The notes beneath the pieces were generated by a model. The model searched no databases. It was not told where the DNA came from and was given only the letters and a program-made list of their open reading frames with translations. The position numbers and the translations under genes are program-made. Positions 43,886-56,324 of a DNA stretch of 64,000 nt are shown one piece after another; the first letter of the stretch is position 1; each line of letters opens with the position of its first letter. Source of the DNA: Colias croceus (lineage: Eukaryota > Arthropoda > Insecta > Lepidoptera > Pieridae); assembly GCF_905220415.1 (NCBI RefSeq), contig NC_059568.1, forward strand, positions 3,100,001 through 3,164,000, written 5' to 3'.

Positions 43886-44474
43886 GTAGGATTTTATTAA
43901 CTTTATAAAATAAACTCTTTTGAAAATTTAAATTATTGACAGACAGAGGTATTACAATATTATAGTTAATTAAAATTGCATAAAAAGAAGTCTATAGGCA
44001 TATAGTTATATAAGAAATTGTACCGAGATGTTATCGATTTACTTACTAAAGTGCGTAGGCAGCGATATGAACATATTAGTTTCAGGAATTTCATTTTACT
44101 ACAGATTAGAAAAATGTATCCATATTGTATTCTTTTGCGTAGTAGGAGAATTATGAGTAGGACTGATCAATTTTAATATGTTGCAACTGGATTTTCTAGC
44201 AATAAATAATAAAATCTTTCTGCATTATGATAATGAAGATACATATTTGTGTGGATTTAGCGGAAGTAGAAGAATGTTCTTTGTTAAGCTGCTTTTCAAT
44301 CTGATGTAATTTCATGAAGGTTTAGATTTAACACGTGTAACTTTGTATGTATGTATCCATTTATCTCTTTGGCACGCTCTGTAGCGTAAACCCCTTGATG
44401 GATTTCAGCTTAAGGTGTCGATATATTTGTCGTAATTGTAAGATGGTAACATAGTGGATAAGCGTCACATCTTC

Positions 44475-44648
44475 TCTATTTATATAAAATTCTCGTGTCA
44501 CAATGTTACATTATACTCCGAAACGACTGGACCGATTCTCATGAAATTTTATGTGCCTATTGTATAAATCTGAGAATCGGCCAACATCTATTTTTCATAC
44601 CCCGTGATAAGAGTAAGGCAGAACAATATTTGCTGTGACAGCTAGTGT
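44475..44648 (+). mobile_element. Helitron-type element, TCTCGTGTCACAATG family
   Basis: Starts near TTATATAAAATTCTCGTGTC, body CGAAACGACTGGACCGATTC, ends GTGACAGCTAG before T. Related in its 5' part to 2820-3894. Confidence 0.65.
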
Positions 44649-45009
44649 AGGTATATACATCCTTACAAACATAGGTTCAAATTAATTAATTTCAATAGGT
44701 AGTTATTACGAATGAAATTAACTATAAATTGGATTAATTTTTATCCCTAATTTGTTCTGAATATAATGGCATGAAAAGAAGAAACAAATAAACAAGTCAC
44801 AGATATAATCATTACTCTAACTAATTAGCTGTGTACTAAATCTCCGTGGAATTAGGTATTTCATTAGGGCGACAAATACGCAGTAAACAAGACGCTGAGT
44901 GGAAATTTTATCCTCCCGTTTCATAGAATCGTATTGCATCTGATTGCTAAGATTTATCGTGAGATGCATTTGTTACAAGATTTGGTTACAAGATTGATTA
45001 TATAGCGCT

Positions 45010-45205
45010 TTCTGCAAGCTTTTTAAGCTATTGCATAGCTTCTATCGCGGGCCTTGAGCGCGGGGACCGAATCCAGAAATTCCGTAACGAAAAAAAACCT
45101 CACGCTTCCCACTCCGACGGGCACAGAGGTGTGGCTTGAAGGCATGCTATCAGCTATGCAATAGCTTTACCGCGGTAGTCCCCGAGTGCCACACGTCTTT
45201 TTGAT
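45010..45205. repeat. dispersed repeat bounded by AGCTATTGCATAGCT
   Basis: AGCTATTGCATAGCTTCTAT with GGGGACCGAATCCAGAAATT and CCCACTCCGACGGGCACAGA, then AGCTATGCAATAGCTTTACC. It has inverted boundary motifs and no coding frame. I believe it is a dispersed lepidopteran repeat. Confidence 0.5.
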
Positions 45206-45711
45206 ATAATATGCGGGTCAGAGCAAATTATTACCATGTCGGTGGAGTACCTAGTCTTTTAATTATTATTTGGGGATTGAATTTTAATTATTTTTAAATA
45301 TATTGATTTGATATATTTAAAAGAAAATAGAAAGATCATAATCTTTCTGTTTTCATTTAAATAAGAAAATAGAAAAATTTATTCATTAGACGCTTATTCA
45401 AAATGAATATAATTAGCATTAAAGATTTGCTAAAAATATTTTGTTTTACCTTTTCGCAGAAGACAAGTTAGAAAGTGGTTCTAAGAAATCTATTTTGACC
45501 GTCACGTCAATGTCCTTGATCTATGATCGTTACTCTTAAATTTTTTTGGTAGTTTTATTTACGGTACTTTTCGTTGGTAGGTACATTTTTCAGATTTTTA
45601 TAGAATTTGTTAAAACTAAAATAAATTGGGAAAGTCATAATATGTCATAGTGTTAGTAGAGGTTGATTTTATTTTATACAAAATTTATATATTTTAAATG
45701 AACGTAGTCAA

Positions 45712-45800
45712 ACTCAAACTCAAACATTTATTTATTCAAAGATTAGACTTCTGTTAGAAGCATTAAAATCGACATAACTTAAGATGTTATAGTGATCAAA
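45712..45800 (-). mobile_element. LINE 3'-end fragment
   Basis: On the minus strand it ends GAATAAATAAATGTTTGAGT then TTGAGTTTGA, with a polyadenylation motif and a (GAGTTT)n-type tail, as at 62290-62700. Confidence 0.6.
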
Positions 45801-46384
45801 CTCAATTTTAAAAAATATTGTTTGTGTTGCTATCAATTATAGTATCTGTAAGACATAGACAAACAATGTATTTAAAAAAATTAATGCTTAAAAACCTTCA
45901 TTCAGTTAAAGAAGATTTTCCACGTGGAAGCTTCTTACAGCAAAAAGAGTTCTGGTTAAAGGGAAAATAATTTATTTTACAAAGTAAAAACGTTGTTGTT
46001 CGAAATTAGCCCGGAGCAATGTAGAAAAATACAACTATTCAGTGTACCTTTGCCCTTGAAACACAGTAGTTTTAATGTCGCTTGCATCAAGGTCTAGGCT
46101 AAGAAAAATAATTATTGTAAAAACTAAGAACACAAAGCATAATTGAGTCAACAGGTTAGTAGAAAAATTAATTTTCTTCAAGTTGTAACTAGATAAACAA
46201 GGAATAACTTCAAAATAATAAGACCACATGGTATGCATTTTTTGTTCATATATTTTCGATTTTAGTACTTACATATTGGCTATTATATTATCTGATAAAA
46301 AGTGATGACGAAGTTTATGGACATCTAGAAATATAGAATGGAATAGGTACTACCGATGTTTACCAAATAAGTGGTTGGTATCCT

Positions 46385-46648
46385 GCCCCCCTAGCCAAGT
46401 GGCTTTCTTTTAGCGTAGCGTTCAATAGAATAGCTAGCATAGTAGCGACTACGAATGTATGAGATTGACGTAAGCTGTAGATAAACGTATCTACAGCTTA
46501 CGTCAATCTCGTCAATAGAATAAACTACGAATGTATGAGATTGACGTAAGCTGTAGATAAACGTATCTACAGCTTACGTCAATCTCATACATTCGTAGTC
46601 TATTCTATTGAACGCTACGCTAACAGAAAGCCACTTGGCTAGGGGGGC
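46385..46648. mobile_element. MITE with two identical perfect hairpins
   Basis: TIR GCCCCCCTAGCCAAGTGGCT / AGCCACTTGGCTAGGGGGGC. Inside, GAGATTGACGTAAGCTGTAG then ATA with an AACG loop and its perfect complement occur twice (46461-46510 and 46537-46586). The flanks ACGAATGTATGA and CAATAGAATA are partly duplicated. Confidence 0.85.
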
Positions 46649-47090
46649 TGTTTTGCCAAGGAGTCCGTTCATAAAAGCAAAACAATTAATACTGTACCGA
46701 TGTAGTGGACTTGTAAAATTTTAGGTATATTTGAACATACCTAAAATTTATGAAAAAACAGTTTTTTATTATATGTATCATATCAATATAATTATATCGA
46801 ACTGAGGACCGAATATTTACTGTTAATCTTCTTGGGTAAACTAATAAATAGTTTATGTAAATGTAAACTAAATAATTATTCTCCCTACAAATGGAAATTG
46901 ATTAACGTAATAAGATCGTACCTATCGAAGTGTCTGTAATGGAAAAGGCAATTAGTGATCGCGACGAACTGTTAATTATATTCTGAGACTATCGAGAAAT
47001 TCATTTCTTGAAGATTCTGTAAAGTAAATAGTGTTTACGTTTTAGTTTACTGTTTATTGGCGCTAATACGTAAACTTTATACATAAGATG

Positions 47091-47310
47091 CAGGCATTGT
47101 GGCTCAGTGGTTACGATCAAAGATATGAAAAAAAATTAGGAGTTTGAGACGAGATATTTTAAATTATCTATTTAAATCTTCATCAGTACCGCTCTAATGA
47201 AGAAACACACTATCGAAAGATTGCCGGAAGTTCTAGGAATCAAAAGTTCGACGACATGTGTGATGTGACACCCGCTTACCCACGCTTGGCTTGAGTCCTA
47301 TTATATCGCT
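47091..47310 (+). mobile_element. degraded tRNA-derived SINE 3
   Basis: Head AGGCATTGTGGCTCAGTGGT retains a tRNA-like A-box. The B-box is decayed and interrupted. Later blocks (CGACATGTGTGATGTGACAC) match the body of a SINE family whose minus-strand relative may be 52618-52796. Confidence 0.5.
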
Positions 47311-47764
47311 GCAGTAAACATATTATGAGCTAATGCTTACTGTAAAATATAATCTCACAATAAGATATTTTCAAAGTCTTAAGCATTTCTTGGTACCATA
47401 GAAGTTGTTGAACTTTTACAAAACGTACAAATGCAGTTTGCGGAATTGAGTTAGGAAAATTCCTACGTTCAATAATTTTGTGCTAGCTAAACAATAACAA
47501 AAGGTATTTTTATCGCTTCCCTGGGATCTGGGATTCAATGTACGGAAAATACAGTTTAAAACATAATATTTTGCTCCAAACATCTTAACATGACATAGTA
47601 AGAAATAAGAATATTCCGGGAAAATGTTCAATGTCATTTTTATATTTTGTATGAAGTCGCAGCTTGCTTCAATATTTATTCGTAAAAATACTGACTTTTC
47701 TGCGAAGTTTGCATGGAATATTCGAAGTATGTCTCATGTAATTGCAGTTTATTATAAAACTATC

Positions 47765-48055
47765 TCTCCTCCAGCGGCTTCGCCCGCGTAGTCAAAGAAA
47801 GGATCCTCCCGCTCTTGTAGGATTTTCGGAATAAAACCTATCCCATGTCCTTTCTCAAGCATCTCTGTACCATTTGAAGTAAATCCATGCAGTCCTTTTT
47901 AGATTAGTCCGGACATACATACAGAGAAACACACAAAAATTCTAAAAACTTTTTTTGCTTTCGATGTCGATTTTAGATCACGCCCCGAGTATTCTTTTAA
48001 AAAACTATTCAATGTACAACTATGACTTTCCAACGATTTTATCATAGGCATGTTA
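47765..48055 (-). mobile_element. Helitron-type element, relative of 40035-40330
   Basis: CAGCGGCTTCGCCCGC at one end, and TTCTAAAAACTTTTTTTGCT with GACTTTCCAACGATTTTATC at the other. The CTAG is not preserved. Confidence 0.6.
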
Positions 48056-48429
48056 GTGGCAATAAATTCATTAAACTCATTATAATATAATTATTGTTTG
48101 ATTAATTAATATGCTTGTAAAATGTTTCTTTTTCTTTTTTGTTATAGAAAAAACTGCTTCAGTAGTGCTTACAAGGTCTCGGGTTCGATATTATAACAAG
48201 GGGTTTGTTTCAATTCGTCCTAATATTGTCTAGGAACGCCCACTGACCAATAATATTGCTTGGCTTCAGGCTAAACATTTAATTAACTGAAAGTACTTGC
48301 AATGAGCCAGTATTTCATTTGTAGGTTGTATTCATAGGGTTTGTGTATTTTCCTTTGAGCTTAAACGTCTGATTGATCAATATCTCTTCAATTTATATAT
48401 TTATTGATATACTTATTAGTGACATTCTT

Positions 48430-48782
48430 AAAGGGGTTTGGGTAGACGTTTGGGTTTCAACTTTTCTATGGATTAGTGGCGTCGGCTGTCGCGGCCAGCG
48501 ATGAAACTTGGATATTTTAAAAGAGCAATATATTGCGTAGGAAGCTTTCATGGTTTTGACTAGAATTCTTAAATAAATAAAGATGAAACCTAAAAAAATC
48601 TTATAATAAATAATCTAGATTCTAGGTAAATGAATAATACAAAATATCTCTGTTCCTAATACGTTTCAAGATTTATGTCCATTATAACTTTTGCTCACAA
48701 TATATTGCTCTTTTAAAATATCCAAGTTTCGTCCACTGGCCGCGAATGTTCATCACAACGCCGAATTTACCCAAACCCCTTT
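48430..48782. mobile_element. MITE with ~85-bp inverted arms
   Basis: AAAGGGGTTTGGGTA / TACCCAAACCCCTTT-type ends, with AAACTTGGATATTTTAAAAG and its complement deeper in. A partial copy is at 33500-33668. Confidence 0.75.
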
Positions 48783-49479
48783 GTTAAAATTTGTTGATTA
48801 AAAGAAATTTACGCATGAATTGAAACTACGTCTGAGCACAGAAAAAAAAATGTTTAAAATGAATTCATTCCAAAATAATTGTTCCTTCTACACTGTTTAT
48901 TATCCTACCAACTTTTTATTTGATTTCCCTTTGATTCGGTGATCATAATGTTATGATTAAAGTGTAATTAACATCGCCTAAGCCTGTGTAAAGTTAATTA
49001 CCATTTACAAGAATGTTAAAGTATATAGGGTCATACAGCGGCAACAAACTATCCTAGTGGCAAAATGTGTAAACGAAACTGCTAACCGCATTGACATGTT
49101 GTATCCTCCTGGTTGGTTGAACTAATGCTGTTAAAGGGGCCAGGTTTCAATCTAGTTTGTAAATTCGCACGTGTCGTTGATAAACTTACCATCGCTGAGC
49201 GTTCTAATTTTGGCGCGTAATGTGCTTTGATTTAGTTCGGTTTTGGTAGTCACGTTTGGTAATTTTATGAAGTTTTTTTTGTCATGGGAAAACTAAAGAA
49301 TTGATTAAATATTGGACATTAGATATCCTATATTTCGTCACACGTCATTTAGTCCAACAACACATTAAAAATCTCAAACGTGTTGGATCCGTGTCCCCAC
49401 GTAAGCCTTCCAAAAGACCGGGTATGTACCTTCCTTCTGATGATACTCGAGTATTATGGGATCGAGAAACATAATAATA

Positions 49480-49771
49480 AAATAAAAATAACTGCGTTAA
49501 AAACAACCGACTTCAAAAACGGAAAAGTAAGAAATAAAAAAGATTTGATATTATTAATTACTACATATTATTTTTATGTGCTATTTACTAAAAAGGTTTG
49601 ATGTCGGTGCACGGGCTTAATACTAAGTGCTTAGTGTTTGGCACCGACTTCAAACCTATTTAATAAATAGCACATAAAAATAATATGTAGTAATTAATAA
49701 TATCAAATCTTTTTTATTTCTTACTTTTCCGTTTTTGAAGTCGGTTGTTTTTAACGCAGTTATTTTTATTT
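49480..49771. repeat. 292-nt near-perfect palindrome
   Basis: Arms 49480-49610 and 49641-49771 (131 nt each) are reverse complements with only three differences, around a 30-nt spacer. Each arm carries the terminal part of the AACCGACTTCAAAAA element family. The near-identity suggests a recent inverted duplication or gene-conversion between the arms. Confidence 0.9.
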
Positions 49772-50143
49772 AATACTTTTTAGTGTATTTTTCAACACGA
49801 ATCAAACGAGCCTAAACTCGATAAAGTTGAGTCAATATATTACTGAGTTCCTATGGCCCCCTTCCGATTCCATCATCAGATCAGCTCCATGTCATGATAA
49901 TGTTTCATCGCTATCCAATTTACATTCGTATACAAAATTTCAGCTCAATCGGATACCGGGAAGTGAATCAAAATTACTTGCTACATTGAAATTAAGTCAT
50001 CGAGTACAGACAAAAATGCTCATAAAATAAAAACTACTAGGCCTAGCCGAATAAAATTTTTATGGGACCAATTCGACACCATCCCGCATCGAACAAAAAA
50101 AGAATCACGTAAATCGGTTCAGAAACCTCGGAGTAATCGGTGT

Positions 50144-50182
<39 letters not shown>

Positions 50183-50227
50183 CCGGCCGAATTGATAACC
50201 TCCTCCTTTTTTTTGAAGTCGGTTAAA
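49772..50227 (-). mobile_element. element with AACCGACTTCAAAAAAAAGG end
   Basis: On the minus strand it starts AACCGACTTCAAAAAAAAGG then AGGAGGTTATCAATTC, passes CGATTACTCCGAGGTTTCTG and runs into the palindrome, which holds its other end. A shortened relative is at 59141-59396. It contains an A-tract of about 30 at 50149-50178. Confidence 0.75.
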
Positions 50228-50286
50228 AAAGGTTCAAATTCATGAAATTATTGTAATGTCACCGATCCCTGATAAATATACAAATG

Positions 50287-50471
50287 TATACTAATATTAT
50301 AAAGCTGAAGAGTTTGTTTGTTTGAACGCGCTAATCTCGGGAACTACTGGTCCGATTTGAAAAATTCTTTCGGTATTAGATAGCCCATTTATTGTGGAAG
50401 GCTATATTATATCATCACGCTACGGCCAACAGGAGTGGAGCTACGGGGTTGAAACCGCGCGGAGCAACTAG
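50287..50471 (+). mobile_element. Helitron-type element, GCTGAAGAGTTTG family
   Basis: ATACTAATATTATAAAGCTG start, CTTTCGGTATTAGATAGCCC body, CGCGCGGAGCAACTAG end at 50471 before T. Confidence 0.8.
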
Positions 50472-50479
50472 TTTTGAAT

Positions 50480-52240
50480 AAAAGTCCGTTTAAAGTCGCT
50501 GACCCGCTGAGTCTAAAGGAGTCGGTTACATGCAAACACACAGGTGAAGCTAATAAAAGCGTATTAAAAGATGTAATAGATACAGTCTCTTTTGTGTATT
50601 TTTTTTTCTTTTTGGTCAAACAGAAAAGCTGTATTAAACTATCATACAATTTTATTTTGCGTAATTTTTCGTTTTTACAGTGATGAACTTACTTTCATTA
50701 GGATAGGTCAGGCTTTCGCGAGTTCGTGCAAGGGGTATTTTACAGGACTTACACGGTATTCTAGAACATTCCTTATAGTTAGCTTTGCAGCATGAAGATA
50801 TAATGTTGGCAGTCTTTTACCATGCTGGGGTATTATGGAACACCGTAAATTAATGAGGAAACACTATTTAGAACTAAAATATAATGTGTATTTTCTCCTG
50901 TGTCTTGTAAATTTTCCGCGGATGGAATATTTTTAGAAAATGAACATATTTAGTATAGTGTATGCAATTTTTTTTTATTAGGTTCTATTTCAATTTTAAT
51001 CTATATTTACGGTTTCATTGAAGTTTTTATTTTGTGGAAAATGCTTAGTATGTGATTTATTATATCTTTGTATATTTACGTGTACTCTGTAATAAAATTT
51101 ATTGTACTTAATAAGGAAATGTTATAACGAATTGTACTTTATAATGAAATGAAGATTAAAATATTTATGTTTTTTTAAGCTGGTTGTATGAAATACAATT
51201 ACAATGCCATGTGAAGGTGTAAACCTTTATTCAATTCGAAAAATACATACAGATATGAGATTTGATCTCCACGTTTTTATGGCCTCTTGAATTTATCCCT
51301 ATTCAAATAGCTCCCACTCTACAATAGTTAACAGAGGAAAATGAATCTTTATTTGTTCGTGTTTTTACGGAAAATTATTTTATAAAGCTCGACCTTTTCG
51401 GAGTGCAGCTTAGCACTTATCTTATAAATAGAGCTTGGCACTTATCTTTGCGATTTTTTGGCATTAACAATTATTCTACTTAGAATGTATAATTATTTTG
51501 ATGCGCGTGTGTTGGATTTAATGCTGTTTTTTATTTATAATCTCTTTGATATTGCCATTACACTGTATGTTATTTTTATATCGTGACATTGCTAGGTCAG
51601 TCTTTAACGAATATATAAAAATAAATTTAGTTTAATATATAAAAATATTTTTTAACATGTCAGTTGTCACCCATGTCTATGTTAAGTCATGTTACATGTA
51701 ATGTATTTATTGTGAAGTGTTGTGTTAGTTCAGTATTCGTAGCGTATTCGTAGCAAGGCTACGCTACTGTTACGCCGTTACGGTAAGACGTTCGATGGTA
51801 GCATGAAGCACATTCCTTTGTTTAGCGAACATAATTATTATATTGAGGAAATCGCTACGAGTTCTATAGTGACGTCATTCCGACGTAGTAAGAACGTTCA
51901 AAAACCAAATTATGTGGTGATTCTACTAATATTATTAATGGAAATTAAAAAATCCTAGAAGAAATTAAAATCTTTAGATTAAAAAGAGCTTATTATATTT
52001 TTCCGTTTCCATCTCTGTAAACTCAAAAATATCGTTCCATCAATTGCTGACGTAAGGCACCTGTTACACGTTAAGTAGCTATTGGACATGTTACTAACGA
52101 AGTGATGAATTTAATCCAATCTATCAATAAAAGCAGACGTATATCTATAAAAACTAAACTTACGAATTAAGATATTATAATATATATTCTTCAAATGTAA
52201 CAGGAGCCTTATAAGGTAAATTCTGACGCGGGATTACACA
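50480..52240. other. no supported gene
   Basis: AT-rich. Frames near 50474-50795 overlap on both strands and end within AT runs. No repeat family of this window is recognisable apart from short imperfect palindromes near 51740. Confidence 0.4.
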
Positions 52241-52476
52241 TCCATACTTATATACTTATTAATATTATAAATGCGAAAGTAACTCTGTCTGTCTGTCTGT
52301 TACTCAATCACGCCTTAACTACTGAACCAATTTGCATGAAATTTAGTATAGAGATATTTTGATACCCGAGAAAGGACATAGGATAGGTTTATAGGAAGGA
52401 TAGGAAATTCCATAGGAACGGGAACTAAGCGGGTTTTTCTTTGACTGCGCGGGCGATGCCGCGGGTGGAAAGCTAG
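52241..52476 (+). mobile_element. Helitron-type element
   Basis: TCCATACTTATATACTTATT start, (TCTG)n, TACCCGAGAAAGGACATAGG, GCGGGCGATGCCGCGGGTGG and CTAG at 52473-52476 before T. Confidence 0.8.
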
Positions 52477-52617
52477 TTATACAATAAATATCACGATACA
52501 TCAGTACTAATTGTCGGAAACACAGTAAATACATTACGTGTAACAGGCGTTAATGATTGATTTGTTATATCAAAAAGAGAGAGATCATCATTGTATATAT
52601 TTACGTTCTAATAGCTT

Positions 52618-52830
52618 TCTTCCATCATCATTAGCCCATATATACGTCTCCCCGATAAAAGATGTTCCTGCCTTGGTTCAGGCCGTAATCCACCATGCTG
52701 GACAAGTTCGAGTTGGTAGATGTCAAATTTCGCCATTTTTATGGTTGTTGGACATGCCGGTTTCTTTAAGATGTTTTCCTTCAACGTTTCAAGCAGTAAT
52801 AGAAATAGAAATAGAAATAGAAAGTGTTTT
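52618..52830 (-). mobile_element. degraded SINE/LINE tail and (TAGAAA)n
   Basis: CATCATCATTAGCCCATATA, GTAATCCACCATGCTGG and AAGATGTTTTCCTTCAACGT are residues of a common SINE tail read on the minus strand. A TAGAAA hexamer run follows at 52798-52825. The 151-codon plus frame across it is not a gene. Confidence 0.5.
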
Positions 52831-53289
52831 ATTTGCCACCAATTACAAAAATAAAAATCTTAATAATCTAACACACACACGAGTACCACACAATTTTACT
52901 TTTACTTACAAACTGGGTTTTTCTCGACGTTTCAAATGCATTTTTTCTGTTGTGTTTTGGTTTCGTCCCAAATTCACCGCTCTTTATCTATGTTCTATAT
53001 CCAATTAAACATTAAATCGATCTAAAGCAGTTCACTGATTCAGGTGTGAAAACATAATAGCACATAATACTTAACATTATATTATGTACGCATTTATTTT
53101 CTGCCTATTTATCATTATAATTATTAACATTGTAAACATAATTTCATTTTATTTACTTACATTATATACATAATTACATACTGATATTATATCTACCTAT
53201 ATTACATGTTTTAACTGATGTATTTATTTATTAGTATCTATCATATTATTGGAAATATATCTTTCACATAATATACTCATGTTAAATTA

Positions 53290-53555
53290 TCACTATATAC
53301 AATTCTAGACTGAAACTCCAATAGTCACTTGGGGGTCACTGAAAATCAGTGGTGGTAAGGTATTAATCACCTTGCCATCATAAACTGAGTTGGCTCCATT
53401 TGTCAGGTCACTCACTGCCACATTACCTACTGTCTCTCAGAAATAAGATTCTTTTATTTTTATTATTTTTCTTTTATTTCTTTTTTTTCCTTTGTAAATG
53501 TATATCTTTATGTGATTCTGACAATAAATTTGTTTTATTTATTTATTTATTTAAT
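53290..53555 (+). mobile_element. probable LINE 3' end
   Basis: A GC-richer segment leads into GACAATAAATTTG and a (TTTA)n tail at 53535-53555, the form of a LINE 3' end. No coding part is present. Confidence 0.45.
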
Positions 53556-53654
53556 AAACCACTTATCGGTCAATTAAGGAAAGCTGGCATGTTCACAGTA
53601 CTCACACTTATGCAATTTCACTTACAGTATGTTCAAAAATAAATGCGACTCTAG

Positions 53655-53844
53655 TTTCATTTTTTTGAACACTTCTCTGAGAAACACCAGTCGCCTCTGA
53701 TGTCAAACCATACAAATCCTTCATTAGAGGATATTCACCATCACTTTTTTTATTATGATGCATGAAATAGTTAAAAACATTGTACACTATTTCACGAGAT
53801 TGTCCTGTTAAAGTTTTGCCGGAACCAATTCCTTCTGATGACAT
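53655..53844 (-). pseudogene. N-terminal helix-turn-helix fragment, transposase-like
   Basis: From ATG at 53844 the minus frame encodes LTGQSREIVYNVFNYFMHHN, then LTSEATGVSQRSVQ, the form of the N-terminal DNA-binding domain of arthropod Tc1/DDE_3-type proteins. The similarity stops after the HTH and the frame runs into an inverted GTTCAAAAA/TTTTTGAAC repeat and a stop (53608). It may be a transposon remnant, or exon 1 of a gene whose other exons I cannot find. Confidence 0.5.
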
Positions 53845-54289
53845 TTTATTCTAATCTCCAAATAGATTAATAAGGACAAGCACCGCACGTCAATCACACG
53901 TAACTGTCGCTTTAAATTCAAAGACACCAAAAAATGTTTGTTTTGAGAAAATATTATCTATTCTTAGGAATGCTTTTCCCTTATGTCCGAGATGCAAAAA
54001 GCTAGTTTTTTATGCTATGATAGCAAGCTAGTGTCAGTCAGCTAGCAAGCTTCTGGCTTCGTGTAGACAAAACTAGATTCGTTTATAAGCTAGAAAACTA
54101 GTTAGCTAGTTGACAAGCCAGGACAGTTTCAATAGGATTGAGTTCTATTTTTTAGGCGAATAGCCACCCCAACCACTGATTTTACTATCTTAGCTTATGT
54201 ACTGTGTTTATGTGACCGATGAAGCTAGTTTTCAGTAATTGATGAGAGCGTTTAGCATATGTGGTGCAAGTTGACGCCTTTGCTGTTAT

Positions 54290-54840
54290 TTGCCAATGAT
54301 TCCGGTTAGGTTTTCATCCGGATCCACGAAGAACACGAGCCGGAGAAACGCTTGAGATAGTTAGCCATCTGTGGCATCCTCAGGAGGTACATCTATATCA
54401 TCACGGGAATATCATAATGTGGGTCCGGATCAGGAGTCTACTTTGGCGCATGAACCCAGCGCATTTGTTGGTTACAAAGGTAGTATAAAAACACGAGGAG
54501 GTAGTAAATTAAAGTAGTAAATTAAAAAGTATTGTCTCATATACAAAGTAAAAATGGACCAGAAATTCTTACGCATGAATGATAATGTCCCTTCGCATAC
54601 GACATGACAGGGAACGGCCGCTCTTCGTGACCAAAATATTCAAGTTTTAGACTGGCTTGCATATTCGCTCGTCTTTTAATTCTATTGAATATGCTTAGGA
54701 TATGTCACAACTAAGCGCTCTAAAAGATTTTCCACAAAATTTAATTACGGATCAACAACTTTACGAACACTTCCAAAGAACACATACCGCAATAAGACAT
54801 TGGTATTCAATTTTAAGTAAGAACAACCGATATCGTTTGT
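54290..54840 (+). pseudogene. Tc1-like transposase relic
   Basis: Fragments in order: a WVRIRSLL-like segment after YHHGNI, then RMNDNVPSHTT (compare the DN.PPHT block of Tc1 transposases, where D is catalytic), then IQVLDWLAYS (compare VLDWPARSPDLNPIE). Several stops and frameshifts interrupt it, and the final DDE-motif acidic residue is not recoverable. It is inactive. Confidence 0.7.
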
Positions 54841-55094
54841 AAATTAATGTAAATGGTGATAACTCTGATTATTAATTAGTAATTTGATTTTTGAAAAAAA
54901 AAATGCCGATTTTAGTCAAAATTTATATTTTTCTAACAAGATCCTTATCATCCAAATTTCCACCTTGGTGAGAAAAATTGACATTTCTAATGAAAATGAA
55001 CAAAAAATTAAATGATTTTATTAAATACTGTAAAATAGTATATATAATTCTTCCATTTACTGTATCACAAAATTCTTCATAGATTTTTAGATAT

Positions 55095-55450
55095 TCGTAC
55101 TACACCAAATACATCACCCTGTATTTATAAACAATTGCAAAATATGACACATACATAGGCCGGGAGATACTGACACAAAATTTCGGGTCATTTGTAACAG
55201 AATGGCGGTTCTACAGAGGTCTTATTACGCAATGACAAAAAGAAAAATGATGGTCAGAACGCTGGTACCGGCGGACTAGTCGCGTGGGCGTAAGTCACAC
55301 TCGTCGGATAAGTAAGACCCCTCTAGACCGCCATCCTGTTACAAATGACCCGAAATTTTGTGTCAGTATCTCCCGGCCTAACATGTGCAATGTGTAAATG
55401 TGTTGACGTTCCAGCTCTTCTTAATATACTTATACGCTACAGAGAGTGTC
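55095..55450 (-). mobile_element. repeat related to 8835-9046, interrupted by a MITE
   Basis: Left part 55095-55157 (CACCCTGTATTTATAAACAA, TTGCAAAATATGACACATAC) and right part 55379-55450 (ACATGTGCAATGTGTAAATG, GACGTTCCAGCTCTTCTTAA) form one copy. Confidence 0.6.
55158..55378. mobile_element. 221-bp MITE with ~60-bp TIRs, TA duplication
   Basis: GGCCGGGAGATACTGACACA and its exact complement at the right end. The arms stay complementary for about 60 bp (CGGGTCATTTGTAACAG) with few changes. TA lies on both sides. It is inserted into the repeat at 55095-55450. Confidence 0.85.
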
Positions 55451-56324
55451 AAAGAAACACATACCTATACATTATACATATATAACACATATACAACCAA
55501 AACCACAGCTCCATCTGGCGTAATCTGCTAAAAACACAAGTCTGCCTTAACTCCTCCATTGAGTAATAGAATAAAAGTAAAACGTGTACAACCGAAAATC
55601 TCCGTTACAAAGAAAGTGATGTTGAACTTGACATATTTAAGGTGGAGGTTAGCGCAACAGGTTCACGCATGCTCGGATAAGGGATCGACACGAAAGTGGG
55701 GCATTGGCGCGAACTCGAATTAGCTCGCTATACCCACATGCGGCTGTGTACCACTAATGGGTAATACTTGAAACTTTGAACAAATTTTGTAAATTGACGC
55801 GCGTAGATTTCTTCTTGCTATTATTTAAGAGACGTTTTGTGAATGCTAGCGTAAATAATTCAATGTAATTTAATTAATTGTAGGTAATAGACCATATTGT
55901 ATTACTTAAAGAAGACGGTGAAACGCTGGATCTTAAAACATTGCAGCGACTGCATAATTAATTTGCTCTTGAACTTGAAAACAAATCTTAAGTTTCATCA
56001 TAGAATTGTTTGATTGGTAATTCAATATTTACCGCTTCGTTGTTATTCGAACTGTACCGTTATGAAAATACAATTCATTAAGCAATGCAATTGTGCTGAA
56101 CTATCGGAAAGTTATCGAAACAATAAAACAAGTAATCAATACCTTTATTGCGAGTGAAATCTTTTTTTTCTAAACCGACTGACGAATTAATATTAACGCC
56201 TATTTTGTAATATTGGAAGTGTTATAAATTGGCATATATGATATTACTCTGTCAGAGTTTCTTCTTTTTTTAGGTGGTGACATCTTGTATAAGGTACCTA
56301 CTTCCAAAAAGAAGTCGAGGCTTA

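Noticed and set aside
52553..53008. 151-codon plus-strand frame
   Set aside because: It crosses a decayed SINE tail and a TAGAAA microsatellite, so the frame is incidental.
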